From the NCBI RefSeq assembly GCF_002954615.1, contig NZ_MSCJ01000001.1:1984001-2048000 (forward strand): 64,000 bases of DNA, written 5' to 3'. Origin of the DNA: Photobacterium angustum (GTDB lineage: Bacteria > Pseudomonadota > Gammaproteobacteria > Enterobacterales > Vibrionaceae). The translations under genes and the position numbers were made by a program. Shown piece after piece: positions 54,030 through 63,756 of the stretch (position 1 is its first letter; each line of letters starts with the position of its first letter). The notes under the pieces were generated by a model. That model had not been told where the DNA came from. It did not search any database and was given only the letters and a program-made list of their open reading frames with translations.

Positions 54030-55574
54030 TTAACCTAGTAGGCTAAGTGCTGCTTGTGGGATTTGCTTAGCTTGAGCAAGAATTGAAGTACCTGCTTGCT
54101 GTAGGATCTGACCTTTGGTCATGTTGATAGTTTCAGAGGCGAAATCAACATCTTTGATACGGCTGTTAGACGCATTAACGTTTTCGTTGATGTTAGCCAA
54201 GTTGCTCATAGTATGGTTCATACGGTTTTGGAATGCACCAATTTCCGCACGCTTTTCATCCACTTGCTCCATAGCGGCATCAAGTACATTAATCGCGTTT
54301 TGTGCGCCTTCTGCTGTTGATAGATCTAAGCTTGCTACAGATTCAGTTGTTGTAGCAGCGCCAATATTCATTGCCTGTGTTTCTGCAGTTCCATCAAATT
54401 TAGTTGTCGAATACTCAATAGACGCAACAGATGTATCAACTTTCATTCCTGAAAAGTCAACACTAAATGCTTTTTCAGTTACAGCTGCAACACCACCAGT
54501 TGTAATAGATGTTCCTGTTTTTGTAGCGTCACCAGCTAAAGCTTGAGTACCAGTACCATCAGCGCCAGCAATTGTTGCTGTTGTACCTGCGTTTGTACCT
54601 GCTACTGTTGCCTCAATTGCAACTTCGCTACCATCTGCTGATGAGATGCTAAAGCCATCACCACTACCATTTGCAGTTAAGGTAATATTCCCTGAACCAT
54701 CAAATACTGTTTCTAACTTCGCTTGAAGTGTTGCTTGGTCTGCAACATCTGCACTAGCCAAAGAAATACTTTGCCCACCAATATTGAAATCTACGGTTTC
54801 ACCACCATTCATTGCTAAACCACTAACAGTAGATGTACCAGCTGTTGCCGCAGTTGTTTCACGTGTTGTTTCAGTAACAGCAATATCACTTACACCATCA
54901 ATATTATTTAATTTATTTTGTAAATCATCTGCTGTCATATCCTTTGTGATATCGACAGATTGGCTATTACCATTAATATTTAGTGAAAATGTTTCATTGC
55001 CTGTAGATGAACCATTTTTTAGTTCAACAGCACTAGGGCCTGCATCTAAGTTTTTATAGTCACGACCAAGTGCATGCGATGATACATCCATCAAACCTAG
55101 CTCTTGAGTTTCATTGGCGTTAGCACCAATTTGGAATGACTTAGAACCAAATGAACCATCAAGCAGGTTCTGACCACCGAAGCTTGTGGTATCAGCAATA
55201 CGGTTCATTTCGCTTTGTAGCTGACCCATTTCTTTCTGCATTGCTTCACGGTCTTTATCTGAGTTTGAACCGTTCGCAGACTGTAGCGCAAGCTCACGCA
55301 TACGCTCCATGATTGTGGTTGACTCTTGCATTGCACCTTCAGCAGTCTGTGCCATTGAAACACCGTCGTTGGCGTTACGCATTGCTACGTTCAAACCGTT
55401 AGTTTGGTTTGTTAGACGGTTAGAGATTTGAAGACCTGCTGCATCATCTTTCGCAGAGTTAATACGAAGACCAGATGATAGTTTTTGCATGCTGTCGGCA
55501 ACGCTACTGCTAGCACTGTTTAGGTTACGCTGGGCAGTCATTGCTGTTACGTTGGTATTAATTGTAATAGCCAT
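54030..55574 (-). CDS. Polar flagellin, enlarged central domain
   Basis: A filament protein of 514 residues, longer than the roughly 380 of most Vibrio polar flagellins. The conserved ends are typical: [54 protein letters not shown] and [48 protein letters not shown]. The extra length is a central Gly/Ala/Thr-rich region (about 230-400) with [36 protein letters not shown] and similar stretches, which would form the surface-exposed D2/D3 domains. It has a sigma-28 promoter and its own terminator, so it is monocistronic. I do not assign FlaA to FlaE letters. Confidence 0.95.
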   Translation of the reverse strand: MAITINTNVTAMTAQRNLNSASSSVADSMQKLSSGLRINSAKDDAAGLQISNRLTNQTNGLNVAMRNANDGVSMAQTAEGAMQESTTIMERMRELALQSANGSNSDKDREAMQKEMGQLQSEMNRIADTTSFGGQNLLDGSFGSKSFQIGANANETQELGLMDVSSHALGRDYKNLDAGPSAVELKNGSSTGNETFSLNINGNSQSVDITKDMTADDLQNKLNNIDGVSDIAVTETTRETTAATAGTSTVSGLAMNGGETVDFNIGGQSISLASADVADQATLQAKLETVFDGSGNITLTANGSGDGFSISSADGSEVAIEATVAGTNAGTTATIAGADGTGTQALAGDATKTGTSITTGGVAAVTEKAFSVDFSGMKVDTSVASIEYSTTKFDGTAETQAMNIGAATTTESVASLDLSTAEGAQNAINVLDAAMEQVDEKRAEIGAFQNRMNHTMSNLANINENVNASNSRIKDVDFASETINMTKGQILQQAGTSILAQAKQIPQAALSLLG

Positions 55575-55651
55575 AAGGTGACACTCCTTGGTATGATCTT
55601 TCCCAGACGTGTTGCCGGGTTAAAAGAGGTTTTTCTAACTTGTGCTAAGGT

Positions 55652-55678
55652 TAACGGCACGTTTTTTCGAAGCTTTAG
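55652..55678 (-). promoter_or_regulatory. Sigma-28 (FliA) promoter of the flagellin gene
   Basis: On the minus strand TAAA (55675-55678), a 15-base spacer and GCCGTTAA (55652-55659) match the FliA consensus TAAA-N15-GCCGWTAA exactly. It is about 80 bases before the ATG. Confidence 0.88.
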
Positions 55679-55793
55679 ATTTTTTTTAAAAAAACTTCAA
55701 TTAAAAGCAAAAAAAACACAAAATCATTAATTATCAATAAATTAAAAACACTCAACATTAATAACCCATCTCTTTAACCACGTTCTTTAGATC

Positions 55794-55820
55794 ACAAAAA
55801 AAACGGCAAATAATTGCCGT
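55794..55820 (-). terminator. Intrinsic terminator of flgKL
   Basis: ACGGCAA and TTGCCGT pair around ATAA, with an A-run on the plus strand giving an eight-base U-tract in the minus-strand RNA, about 30 bases after flgL. Confidence 0.9.
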
Positions 55821-55851
55821 TTTCAATATCACGCATGTTATTAGCAATCAT

Positions 55852-57087
55852 TTATAAGTAGTTAAATAACGATAATTGCTTAGTTTTGCTGAACGCAGAT
55901 TGTGATGCTTGCAATGCCATCATTTGTTGGTTCATTTCCATTATCGCTTTACTGTAATCCAAATCTTCTAAACCACTTTGTGCGCTATTTAAGGTCAGTT
56001 CAAAATCGAGATGCTGTTCTTGCTGCCTTTCCACTTGCTGCATAATAGTGCCCACTTCTGAACGGCGCTGACTAACATGCATGAAACTACTATCAATATC
56101 ATCAATTACCCGCTGTAACGTCGCTTCAGCCGCCGCTGACGAGGTTGGTTTTTCAGCGTTATCTATCGCATCTTGTAATGAATCAAAAATATTGATTTTC
56201 TGCGCAGGGTTAAGGGTTAATTTATCGCCGACTTCAACATCATCAAGGGTAATCGATACGCTACTACCATCCGCTGCCGTGTACTGGATCCCTTTTTCTG
56301 GATCGTAATCCTGATCTGCAACCACTTCTTTTCCATCAAGACTTAAATTGTATTGCATGACTGTTTTTTCACTGCCATCAGGCTGCGTGACGACCGCCTC
56401 ACTAAAAGCAATGTCAATCGGTTGAGCTTTAGTAAAATCAGAGGTTGTTGCACTGAGTACATGTAATTTTGACCCACTACTTAAATCACTAAAGTCGGGG
56501 CGAAAGTCACCATACGGATTAGGAATTGATGTAAAGAGTTGATCGCCAGGTAAACTGGTTTTCACTTCAACTGACTTATCTATTTGGGCATAGCGCGATT
56601 GGCTATCACCTTGATAATTCATTTTACCATCAGTGCCTTTTACAAACGGTTGGGTATCCATTTGATTACCCGCAAACACATAGTTCCCTGATTCGTCGCG
56701 GCTATTGGCAAGCTCTAACAAACCATCACGCAAACTGGTTAATTCATCTTTAAAAGCAGTGCGATCATTTGATGCCATCGCACCGTTGATCATCCGAAGT
56801 ACTTTTTGCTTGGTGGCATCAAGGTTATCTTCCACGCCAGCAATAGAGCTTTCCATCACCCCTAAGCGATTATTCGCCATGGTGATCGCGCTTTTATATT
56901 GATCTATTTGAGTTAACTGTTGGCGATAGTTTTGAATCGTCACCGAAGACACAGGATCATCACCTGCGGTTTCAACCCGTTTACCTGTCGATAATTGGTT
57001 ATTACTCTCGTTTACTTCACCTTGCTTACGCATTAGGTTCGAGGTCAAACTTTGATACTGACTGGCAGTAGAAACACGATTAATCAT
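55852..57087 (-). CDS. flgL: Flagellar hook-filament junction protein FlgL
   Basis: A 411-residue junction protein. The flagellin-like N-terminus is RVSTASQYQSLTSNLMRKQGEVNESNNQLSTGKRVETAGDDPVSSVTIQNYR and the C-terminus LNSAQSGLEDLDYSKAIMEMNQQMMALQASQSAFSKTKQLSLFNYL. It follows flgK by 13 bases and ends in a terminator. Confidence 0.95.
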   Translation of the reverse strand: MINRVSTASQYQSLTSNLMRKQGEVNESNNQLSTGKRVETAGDDPVSSVTIQNYRQQLTQIDQYKSAITMANNRLGVMESSIAGVEDNLDATKQKVLRMINGAMASNDRTAFKDELTSLRDGLLELANSRDESGNYVFAGNQMDTQPFVKGTDGKMNYQGDSQSRYAQIDKSVEVKTSLPGDQLFTSIPNPYGDFRPDFSDLSSGSKLHVLSATTSDFTKAQPIDIAFSEAVVTQPDGSEKTVMQYNLSLDGKEVVADQDYDPEKGIQYTAADGSSVSITLDDVEVGDKLTLNPAQKINIFDSLQDAIDNAEKPTSSAAAEATLQRVIDDIDSSFMHVSQRRSEVGTIMQQVERQQEQHLDFELTLNSAQSGLEDLDYSKAIMEMNQQMMALQASQSAFSKTKQLSLFNYL

Positions 57088-57100
57088 TATTTACTCCTAC

Positions 57101-59437
57101 TTATACTGCGCGCATTAAGGTATCAAAGGTTTCTTTTGCTACCGACATGATGCGTGATGATGCCATGTATGACTGTTGAAACTTCATCAAGTTTGCCGCT
57201 TCTTCGTCAAGGTTAACCCCTGATAGATTAGAAACACGCTCAGAAGCGGCATCAAAATCTAATTGATTCACTTCGGCTGTTTTATCCGCATTACTTTTCA
57301 TCATACCGATGTCGGTTGCCAAGCCTTCGAATAAATCAATCACACTTGATTTACCCTCGTTCATGGTTTTTTCATGCTGAATTTGCTGCATCGCTAAAAA
57401 GTTGCTGTTGCCGCCTACCGCACTGCTTCTTCCTAAACTCACTGTAAAGTTATCACCGGCCTGACCATTATCGGTGAGTGAGAATGTAGGGGTTGCTTGA
57501 CCAGCAAAGGTAATTTCTTTATTGGCGTTCGTTAGTGGATAAGCTAACGCTTGAACAGGAGTACCGCTGCCATCATCAAGATCAACTAAGGTATTTGTTT
57601 GAGTGTTTTTAACCGTTAATTTATCTGAGTTTTTTATCTCTAAAGTGAAAGTATCACCAACCGCAGCTCCTGCTCCAAGTGTCGCGACACTCACTTGGCT
57701 ACCATCACTGGCAACCATAGTTAAAGTATTACCTGTTGTAGTGAGTGGGTAATCAAGATCTGTCACTTCTGCGCCAGTATCATCAATCAGTTTCACCACA
57801 TTGCCTAAATCATCAGCCATGCTGATTTTATCCCCAGTGGCATTTAAACTAAGGGTATATTTGCCTTGGGCAGCTTCCGCCGCTGCACCTTTGATCGCAT
57901 CAAATTGTGCAGCACCAGTATTGCTTGTGCCATCGGTTGCCGTTAAATCTGCACTATTGATAATATCTATTTGATAATTACCCGCGACAGCATCTGGTGT
58001 GTTATCTGTGACGGTAGTTAATGCCGCTGTTCCCGCATTATTTGGGTTAGCCTCTATCAGTGCGGTTTGACGGTGCCCTGCTAAGCCACGAGGATCTGAC
58101 ATCTCTACGCTAATGTTTGCCGCACCGCGACGCATAGGTTGAATAACGACGGTTTCGCTTTGCCCTGTAGCTGGAGGATTACCCATAACAGCATTCATGG
58201 TTAGCGTTAAACCATCAACATTCACTTCAACCGGTAATGTATCTGTTGAAGAAATAAGTGCGCTACCATCAGGCTTTTTCATTTCATTGCCTGAAGGATC
58301 AAACAATGTAAAGCTGTAATCAGTTCCATCAAATTCTGTGGTTAATTCATAATCACCAGTTTTCAGCGCGTTTACATCATCGATTTTTACATCAATGTCT
58401 GTTTGACTACCTAACGGCTTTAATACTCGCTCTTTGACTAAAGTAGGGCTATTAACATCACTAAATAAGGCGCTGCCTGTTGCACCTGTTAAATCTGTAC
58501 CAGATTGCTGTAAATCATTTATTTGCTTTGAGAAGCCAATCGCCATCCGCCCCATTTCATCTAGGCTTTTATCTATTACATCATCACGAATAGATAGCAT
58601 GGCACCTAACCCACCACCAATATCATCACTTTTAATTGGCTTAGCTTGGTTACCATTGATTAAGGCTATTTGTTTATCTTCTAAATCAGGATCGCCATTG
58701 ACCATTTTTAATTGTGACGATTCAACGCCAGAGACCAAGGTATCACCACTACCAATAATGACTTTATCTGCAAGGCTGCCTTTATCCGCCAGTACTGTCA
58801 CTTTGGTATATTTGGCTAATTCATTGATTAGGCCACGCTGTTTATCCAGCAAGTCATGGTTTTGATCGCCATCAGGCATTTCTTGCAAACTGGTATTGAT
58901 AGCGGCAATTTCTTGCCCTAATGCGTTTACACGATCAAGTGTCACACCCAATTGCTCATTCACATCACGGCGAATATTGGTCAACATTTCATGGGAGCTA
59001 TTAAAACTTTTTGCCGCTTGATCGGCATGGTCTAACACGGTTTGACGAGAGCCAAGATCGTTAGGGTGATCTGACAATGAACGTACCGAGTTATAAAAAT
59101 CATTCATGCTATTAACCGTGTTAACAGCACTTTTTGAGGTGAAGTCATCCAACATCATCATATGTTGTTGACGAACATCTGAAGCTTCAAGCTGGGTGGT
59201 AGAGAGTGTTAATTCACGGGCAGCAAACTGATCGTAAGCACGATTAACGCTATCAATATAGGCACCGCTGCCGTAATAGTTACCGCCGCTCCATTGTGCA
59301 TCGGCCGCTTTTTGATCGACAACCTGACGGCTATAACCTGCGGTATGCACGTTACTAATATTATGGCTGGTTACATCAAGTTGCTTTTGCGATGTACGCA
59401 AACCACTGATACCAAGCTGCATTAAATCCGACGCCAT
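57101..59437 (-). CDS. flgK: Flagellar hook-associated protein FlgK, enlarged
   Basis: The 778-residue hook-filament junction protein, longer than the roughly 620-650 of most Vibrio FlgK. The N-terminus (LMQLGISGLRTSQKQLDVTSHNISNVHTAGYSRQVV) and C-terminus (VSNLSGVNLDEEAANLMKFQQSYMASSRIMSVAKETFDTLMRAV) are standard. The extra residues lie in the middle (about 340-680), where Gly/Ala/Thr/Asp-rich segments such as GTSNTGAAQFDAIKGAAAEAAQGKYTLSL and DDTGAEVTDLDYPLTTTGNTLTMVASDGSQ suggest repeated beta modules. It is read from a sigma-54 site. Confidence 0.95.
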   Translation of the reverse strand: MASDLMQLGISGLRTSQKQLDVTSHNISNVHTAGYSRQVVDQKAADAQWSGGNYYGSGAYIDSVNRAYDQFAARELTLSTTQLEASDVRQQHMMMLDDFTSKSAVNTVNSMNDFYNSVRSLSDHPNDLGSRQTVLDHADQAAKSFNSSHEMLTNIRRDVNEQLGVTLDRVNALGQEIAAINTSLQEMPDGDQNHDLLDKQRGLINELAKYTKVTVLADKGSLADKVIIGSGDTLVSGVESSQLKMVNGDPDLEDKQIALINGNQAKPIKSDDIGGGLGAMLSIRDDVIDKSLDEMGRMAIGFSKQINDLQQSGTDLTGATGSALFSDVNSPTLVKERVLKPLGSQTDIDVKIDDVNALKTGDYELTTEFDGTDYSFTLFDPSGNEMKKPDGSALISSTDTLPVEVNVDGLTLTMNAVMGNPPATGQSETVVIQPMRRGAANISVEMSDPRGLAGHRQTALIEANPNNAGTAALTTVTDNTPDAVAGNYQIDIINSADLTATDGTSNTGAAQFDAIKGAAAEAAQGKYTLSLNATGDKISMADDLGNVVKLIDDTGAEVTDLDYPLTTTGNTLTMVASDGSQVSVATLGAGAAVGDTFTLEIKNSDKLTVKNTQTNTLVDLDDGSGTPVQALAYPLTNANKEITFAGQATPTFSLTDNGQAGDNFTVSLGRSSAVGGNSNFLAMQQIQHEKTMNEGKSSVIDLFEGLATDIGMMKSNADKTAEVNQLDFDAASERVSNLSGVNLDEEAANLMKFQQSYMASSRIMSVAKETFDTLMRAV

Positions 59438-59527
59438 ATTGATTCCCTAACTCATTAACAACGTGATGTTTTTATATCAATCTTAATGACGCTTATTCAT
59501 ATAAAGCGCACATTACGATAGCTTCTT

Positions 59528-59543
59528 TGCAAAAATCGAACCA
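59528..59543 (-). promoter_or_regulatory. Sigma-54 promoter of flgKL
   Basis: On the minus strand TGGTTCGATTTTTGCA has GG and GC separated by ten bases and the same TTTTTGCA -12 region as the fliK promoter. It is about 90 bases before flgK. Confidence 0.65.
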
Positions 59544-59672
59544 ATTAAAAATAATAATGGTATTTTTAATTAAACTATTATTTTTGAGTATTTAATGATG
59601 GTAATAAATCGCTATTTGTTTATAATTTAAAAGCTCAACCCAAATTAAAATAAAACATTAAGGATAGTGATT

Positions 59673-59861
59673 ATGAACTTATTAGTATCAGGATTAATTG
59701 GTTACGCATTAAAAGAAGTTGTTGTACCACTAGTGAGTGATCATTTTGACGATAAAAAAACAGAAGAAAAGCAAGTACCTGAAAAAGAAGTAGAAAATGC
59801 TTTATTTGAAAGTAACGACCTAATAAAAATGGTATCAAACATTATTGATATTGTTGTATAA
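59673..59861 (+). CDS. Small orphan protein between flgK and flgJ, opposite strand
   Basis: A predicted 62-residue protein, MNLLVSGLIGYALKEVVVPLVSDHF, then a charged Lys/Glu stretch (DDKKTEEKQVPEKEVENALFES) and a hydrophobic end (DLIKMVSNIIDIVV). AAGGA lies 8-12 bases before the ATG (a GTG two codons earlier is inferior). A TATAAT sits about 50 bases upstream (59621-59626). Base use is very A/T-rich compared with its neighbours, and it is the only plus-strand gene in the whole flagellar cluster. I do not recognise a family. It might be membrane-associated through the N-terminal amphipathic helix. Confidence 0.55.
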   Translation: MNLLVSGLIGYALKEVVVPLVSDHFDDKKTEEKQVPEKEVENALFESNDLIKMVSNIIDIVV

Positions 59862-59958
59862 CTCTATATTTAAGATACTAAAAAACTTCCATCAAATATT
59901 ATTTGATAGAATATAAATGTTTTATTTTAATTCGCTTTTATTTATATATCCCTTCTTT

Positions 59959-60945
59959 TTACATTAATGTTTTCACCTTTTTCATTACTGCTAATACTTT
60001 ATTACTGTAATTAGGATCGGTGGCATATCCTGCTTTATGTATTTCACGAATAAATTGATTCGGCTCACCACTGTGTTTTAACGCAGTTGAATAACGTGGG
60101 TTCTGTTGTAAGAACTTCACAAAATCTTGAAAGCTATCTTGATAAGAACCATAAGATCGAAACGCCGCATTTTCTTGTACAGCAACACCGTTATGATATT
60201 CCAATGTTCGCGTGGCAACCTTTTGCCCACTCCAACGTGGATCAGCTTTGATATTAAATAGGTTGTTACTTGTTCCTGCCGCATTTTTGATCACTTTTTT
60301 ACCCCAGCCTGTTTCTAACGCCGCTTGCGCTATCAACATTGCGGGATCGGTTCCCAAAGCGCGTGCCGCTTTAGTCGCATACGGTGCCATATGATCAACA
60401 AATGCTTGTGGCGTTTCAAAACGATCAGGTTCAGGTTGTCGTAATGGTGGCTGAACATCAGCTGTTTGTAATCGCTGCTTATATTTTTCTAATACCTGTT
60501 GTGCCGCAACACTGTTGTGATCTTCTCGTTGCGGTAGTTTTAATGGCTGGGATTTATTATCGATTGGGCGAATCTGCAGTGGATCCGTATTGTCTTTTTT
60601 CGGGAATAAATCTGTTGTTGGTGTATGCGGCTTTTGCTCGTTATCTTCGCCACCCAATTGCTTAACAATCATATCAGCCAAGCCCAAACTTCCAGTGGTG
60701 CTTAGCTGAGATGACATCTGCTCATCATGCATTTGCTGATAAAACTTGCTGTTATTGCTGCTCATTAAATCAGATTCAAACGCTTCGTTCGCTTCGCGCA
60801 TTGACTTAAATAACATCTGAGTAAAGATAGACTCAAACTGATTAGCCGCCTGACGCAATGATCCCTTTGAATCTTCGCCAATACCCGCACGTAGACGGTC
60901 TAGGTTACTAATATCATGGACAAAACCGGGATCAATTTGCTTCAT
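59959..60945 (-). CDS. flgJ: Flagellar rod-cap protein and peptidoglycan hydrolase FlgJ
   Basis: A 328-residue two-domain protein. The N-terminal rod-binding domain (SLRQAANQFESIFTQMLFKSMREANEAFESDLMSSNNSKFYQQMHDEQMSSQLS) caps the growing rod. A Pro/Gln-rich linker (about 110-170) follows, then a glucosaminidase domain (FVDHMAPYATKAARALGTDPAMLIAQAALETGWGKK, catalytic Glu in AALETGWG) that opens the cell wall. It follows flgI by 42 bases. Confidence 0.95.
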   Translation of the reverse strand: MKQIDPGFVHDISNLDRLRAGIGEDSKGSLRQAANQFESIFTQMLFKSMREANEAFESDLMSSNNSKFYQQMHDEQMSSQLSTTGSLGLADMIVKQLGGEDNEQKPHTPTTDLFPKKDNTDPLQIRPIDNKSQPLKLPQREDHNSVAAQQVLEKYKQRLQTADVQPPLRQPEPDRFETPQAFVDHMAPYATKAARALGTDPAMLIAQAALETGWGKKVIKNAAGTSNNLFNIKADPRWSGQKVATRTLEYHNGVAVQENAAFRSYGSYQDSFQDFVKFLQQNPRYSTALKHSGEPNQFIREIHKAGYATDPNYSNKVLAVMKKVKTLM

Positions 60946-60987
60946 ATTACAATCCTTGTTAATTACTTTTTACTTAAATCATCAGTG

Positions 60988-62079
60988 TTAAATAATGATT
61001 AACTGTCCTTCAATGGCACCCGCTTGTTTCAGCGCTTGCAAAATTGCCATTAGATCTGATGGCGCGGCGCCCACTTGATTCACCGCTCGAACAAGCTCAT
61101 CTAACGACACGCCCGGCTCAAACTTAAACATGCGTGCATCAGATTGTTGTACGTTGATATTACTGTTCTCAACCACGGTCGTTTCACCACCAGCAAAAGC
61201 GTTGGGTTGACTCACCTGTGGGTTTTCTTTAATGGATACTGTCATGCCACCATGCGTAATTGCCGCAGGCTTTAACTTCACATGCTGGCCAATAACAATG
61301 GTACCAGTACGTGAGTTAACGATAATTTTGGCTGAGCCTTCTGCAGGATCAAACTCTAAGTTTTCAACTGTTGATAGGAACGCAACTCGCTGGCTAACAT
61401 CGCGTGGTGCTCGCACTTTTATTGATGTTGCATCGACAGCTGATGCCATTTGAGGCCCTAAAAACTGATTAATAGAATCTGCCATACGTTGTGCCGTAGT
61501 AAAATCTGAATCATGCAGGTTAAAGGTTAAGTAATCACCGCGTCCAAATGGGTTTGGTACTTCTTGTTCAACCATTGCACCGTTAGAGATTCGACCTACC
61601 GTTGGCGTATTACCGATAACTTTAGAGCCATCTGCCCCTTCTGCACTAAAGCCACCAACGACCAATGTACCTTGAGCTATTGCATAAACCTTGCCATCTA
61701 AACCTTTTAAGAAAGTTTGCAATAACGTACCACCTCGTAAACTCTTGGCAGAACCAATAGAAGATACCGTAACATCAATGCTTTGACCTTGTTTGGTAAA
61801 AGGGGGCAAAGTGGCATTAACGGCAACAGCGGCAACGTTTTTGATCTTTGGCTTTGTACCTACCGGCAATTGAATGCCGAAATTTTGCAGCATGGCATTA
61901 AAGCTTTGATCGGTGAAAGGTGTTGTCTCGCCCGTACCAGGTAAACCAACGACTAAACCATAACCGACAAGTTGGTTACTACGAACTCCTGCAACGGAAG
62001 CAACATCTTTGATACGTGCCGCATCAACAGTGCCAGATAATAAAATTAATCCAGTAATAATAATTGCGCGAAAATTCAA
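60988..62079 (-). CDS. flgI: Flagellar P-ring protein FlgI
   Basis: The 363-residue periplasmic P-ring protein. The signal peptide is [20 protein letters not shown], and the family core is [30 protein letters not shown] and [31 protein letters not shown]. It follows flgH by 46 bases. Confidence 0.97.
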   Translation of the reverse strand: MNFRAIIITGLILLSGTVDAARIKDVASVAGVRSNQLVGYGLVVGLPGTGETTPFTDQSFNAMLQNFGIQLPVGTKPKIKNVAAVAVNATLPPFTKQGQSIDVTVSSIGSAKSLRGGTLLQTFLKGLDGKVYAIAQGTLVVGGFSAEGADGSKVIGNTPTVGRISNGAMVEQEVPNPFGRGDYLTFNLHDSDFTTAQRMADSINQFLGPQMASAVDATSIKVRAPRDVSQRVAFLSTVENLEFDPAEGSAKIIVNSRTGTIVIGQHVKLKPAAITHGGMTVSIKENPQVSQPNAFAGGETTVVENSNINVQQSDARMFKFEPGVSLDELVRAVNQVGAAPSDLMAILQALKQAGAIEGQLIII

Positions 62080-62125
62080 TGGATTCTCCTGTCCCTGACG
62101 CTATGTTTTGACAAAAATTGGCTGA

Positions 62126-62911
62126 TTAGAAAGCAACGTTAAAGAAACGTGATAACCAATTTTGCTCTTGAATATCTTGGCGATCACCTGTACCTGAGTA
62201 TTGGATCCGCGCATTAGAAATACGTGTTGATGCAATAGTATTATCTTGGCTAATATCGTCAGGTCTAATATGTCCGCTAACCCGAATATATTCTTCGCCA
62301 GTGTTAAGCATTAGCCATTTTTCACCACGTACAACCAAGTTACCGTTATTTAAAACCTCAACCACTTCAACTGAAATAGAACCTTTAATACTGTTACTTT
62401 GATCGGCAGAAGTAGAGCCTGCAAATGTGTTATTGTTCGACATGCCATAAGACAAGCTATAATCACGAATGGTGACGGGTTTACCCCCTAGCTCTATTGG
62501 CTTCATATTTAAATCGGTAGATTTATCTAAATCTGAGCTTGCACTCTTTTTCGCTGCGGTTTTTTCTTCTAATAAAATTGTGACGATATCACCAATACCA
62601 CGAGGCTTAGTGTCGTCATACAGATCTTGTACTTGTGATTGATTAAACAAAGAGCCTGTTGCTGTTGCGTAATGCTCAGGTTTATCTTGTGGACGAACAG
62701 GATTCCAAGCGGGATCGCCCGCTTCTGGATCTTCGCGTTTACGGATCCGATCAATAAGCCCTTTCGACTCTTTCTCTTTACCTTCTACCGCATCAACATT
62801 GGTGGTGGCTTTTTCAATATCACTGCCAGCAACATCAGGTGGTGTAGATACACAGCCTGTTAATGCCAAACTTAATAGAAGTAATGATCTTTTCATCCAC
62901 TGACGATTCAT
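62126..62911 (-). CDS. flgH: Flagellar L-ring lipoprotein FlgH
   Basis: An outer-membrane L-ring lipoprotein of about 261 residues. The lipobox is LALTGC in [25 protein letters not shown], and the core [44 protein letters not shown] is typical. I use the ATG at 62911 so that the signal sequence is compact; a start eight codons earlier (62935) puts extra polar residues before it but has a GGTGG site, so it cannot be excluded. Confidence 0.94.
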   Translation of the reverse strand: MNRQWMKRSLLLLSLALTGCVSTPPDVAGSDIEKATTNVDAVEGKEKESKGLIDRIRKREDPEAGDPAWNPVRPQDKPEHYATATGSLFNQSQVQDLYDDTKPRGIGDIVTILLEEKTAAKKSASSDLDKSTDLNMKPIELGGKPVTIRDYSLSYGMSNNNTFAGSTSADQSNSIKGSISVEVVEVLNNGNLVVRGEKWLMLNTGEEYIRVSGHIRPDDISQDNTIASTRISNARIQYSGTGDRQDIQEQNWLSRFFNVAF

Positions 62912-62951
62912 TTTATTTACCTGAGCGCAATTCATTCATTACCACCAATCA

Positions 62952-63740
62952 TTACAATTGCTGGTTAACGTAACTCAACATCTGATCAACAGTTGAAATC
63001 ACTTTCGAGTTCATCTCATAAACACGTTGTGCTTCAATCATATTCACAAGCTCTTCCGTTACGTTTACGTTGGACGTTTCAAGCATAGATTGGCGAATAG
63101 AGCCGTATCCTTCTAAGCCCGGTGTCCCTTCTTGAGGATCGCCGCTAGCGCCTGTTGGTAAGAATAAGTTCTGACCGATAGGCTCCATACCGCCTGGGTT
63201 AATAAAGTCGACGGTGGTAATTTGCCCTAACACTTGGTTTTCTTGCTCACCACGAATACGGGCAGAAACTTCACCATCAGTACCAACAGTAATGCCTACC
63301 GCATCTTCAGGTACCACAATCTCAGGCTGTACAGGATAGCCACTACCACTGGTAACTAATTGACCTTCAGAGTTAATCGTGAACTGACCATTACGGGTAT
63401 AACCTATGTTGCCATCAGGTAATAGCACTTGGAAAAAGCCATCACCTTCGATCATCATATCCATAGCGTTATTAGTGGTTTGAGTATTACCTTGGGTAAA
63501 GACTTTTTGTGTCGCAACCACTTTTGAACCCGCTCCCAACATTAAACCTGTTGGTAGTGTTGTATCTTGGGTTGACTGGCCACCCGGTTGATTAATATTT
63601 TGATAAAAGAGATCTTCAAAAACCGCGCGACCTTTTTTAAACCCAACAGTTGAGGCGTTAGCCAAGTTGTTAGAGATAGTCGAGATATTTGTCTGCTGCG
63701 CGTCAAGACCGGTTTTACTTACCCATAGTGCTGGATGCAT
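62952..63740 (-). CDS. flgG: Flagellar distal rod protein FlgG
   Basis: The 262-residue distal rod protein. The N-terminus is HPALWVSKTGLDAQQTNISTISNNLANASTVGFKKGRAVFEDLFYQNI and the C-terminus LETSNVNVTEELVNMIEAQRVYEMNSKVISTVDQMLSYVNQQL, both typical of FlgG. It is 16 bases after flgF. Confidence 0.97.
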   Translation of the reverse strand: MHPALWVSKTGLDAQQTNISTISNNLANASTVGFKKGRAVFEDLFYQNINQPGGQSTQDTTLPTGLMLGAGSKVVATQKVFTQGNTQTTNNAMDMMIEGDGFFQVLLPDGNIGYTRNGQFTINSEGQLVTSGSGYPVQPEIVVPEDAVGITVGTDGEVSARIRGEQENQVLGQITTVDFINPGGMEPIGQNLFLPTGASGDPQEGTPGLEGYGSIRQSMLETSNVNVTEELVNMIEAQRVYEMNSKVISTVDQMLSYVNQQL

Positions 63741-63756
63741 TGTTCTGTCCTTTTAA

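Noticed and set aside
55794..55820. GC-rich repeat GGCAAATAATTGCC as a possible sigma-54 site for flagellin
   Set aside because: The spacing is nine bases and the sequence is the stem of the flgL terminator on the wrong side of the gene.
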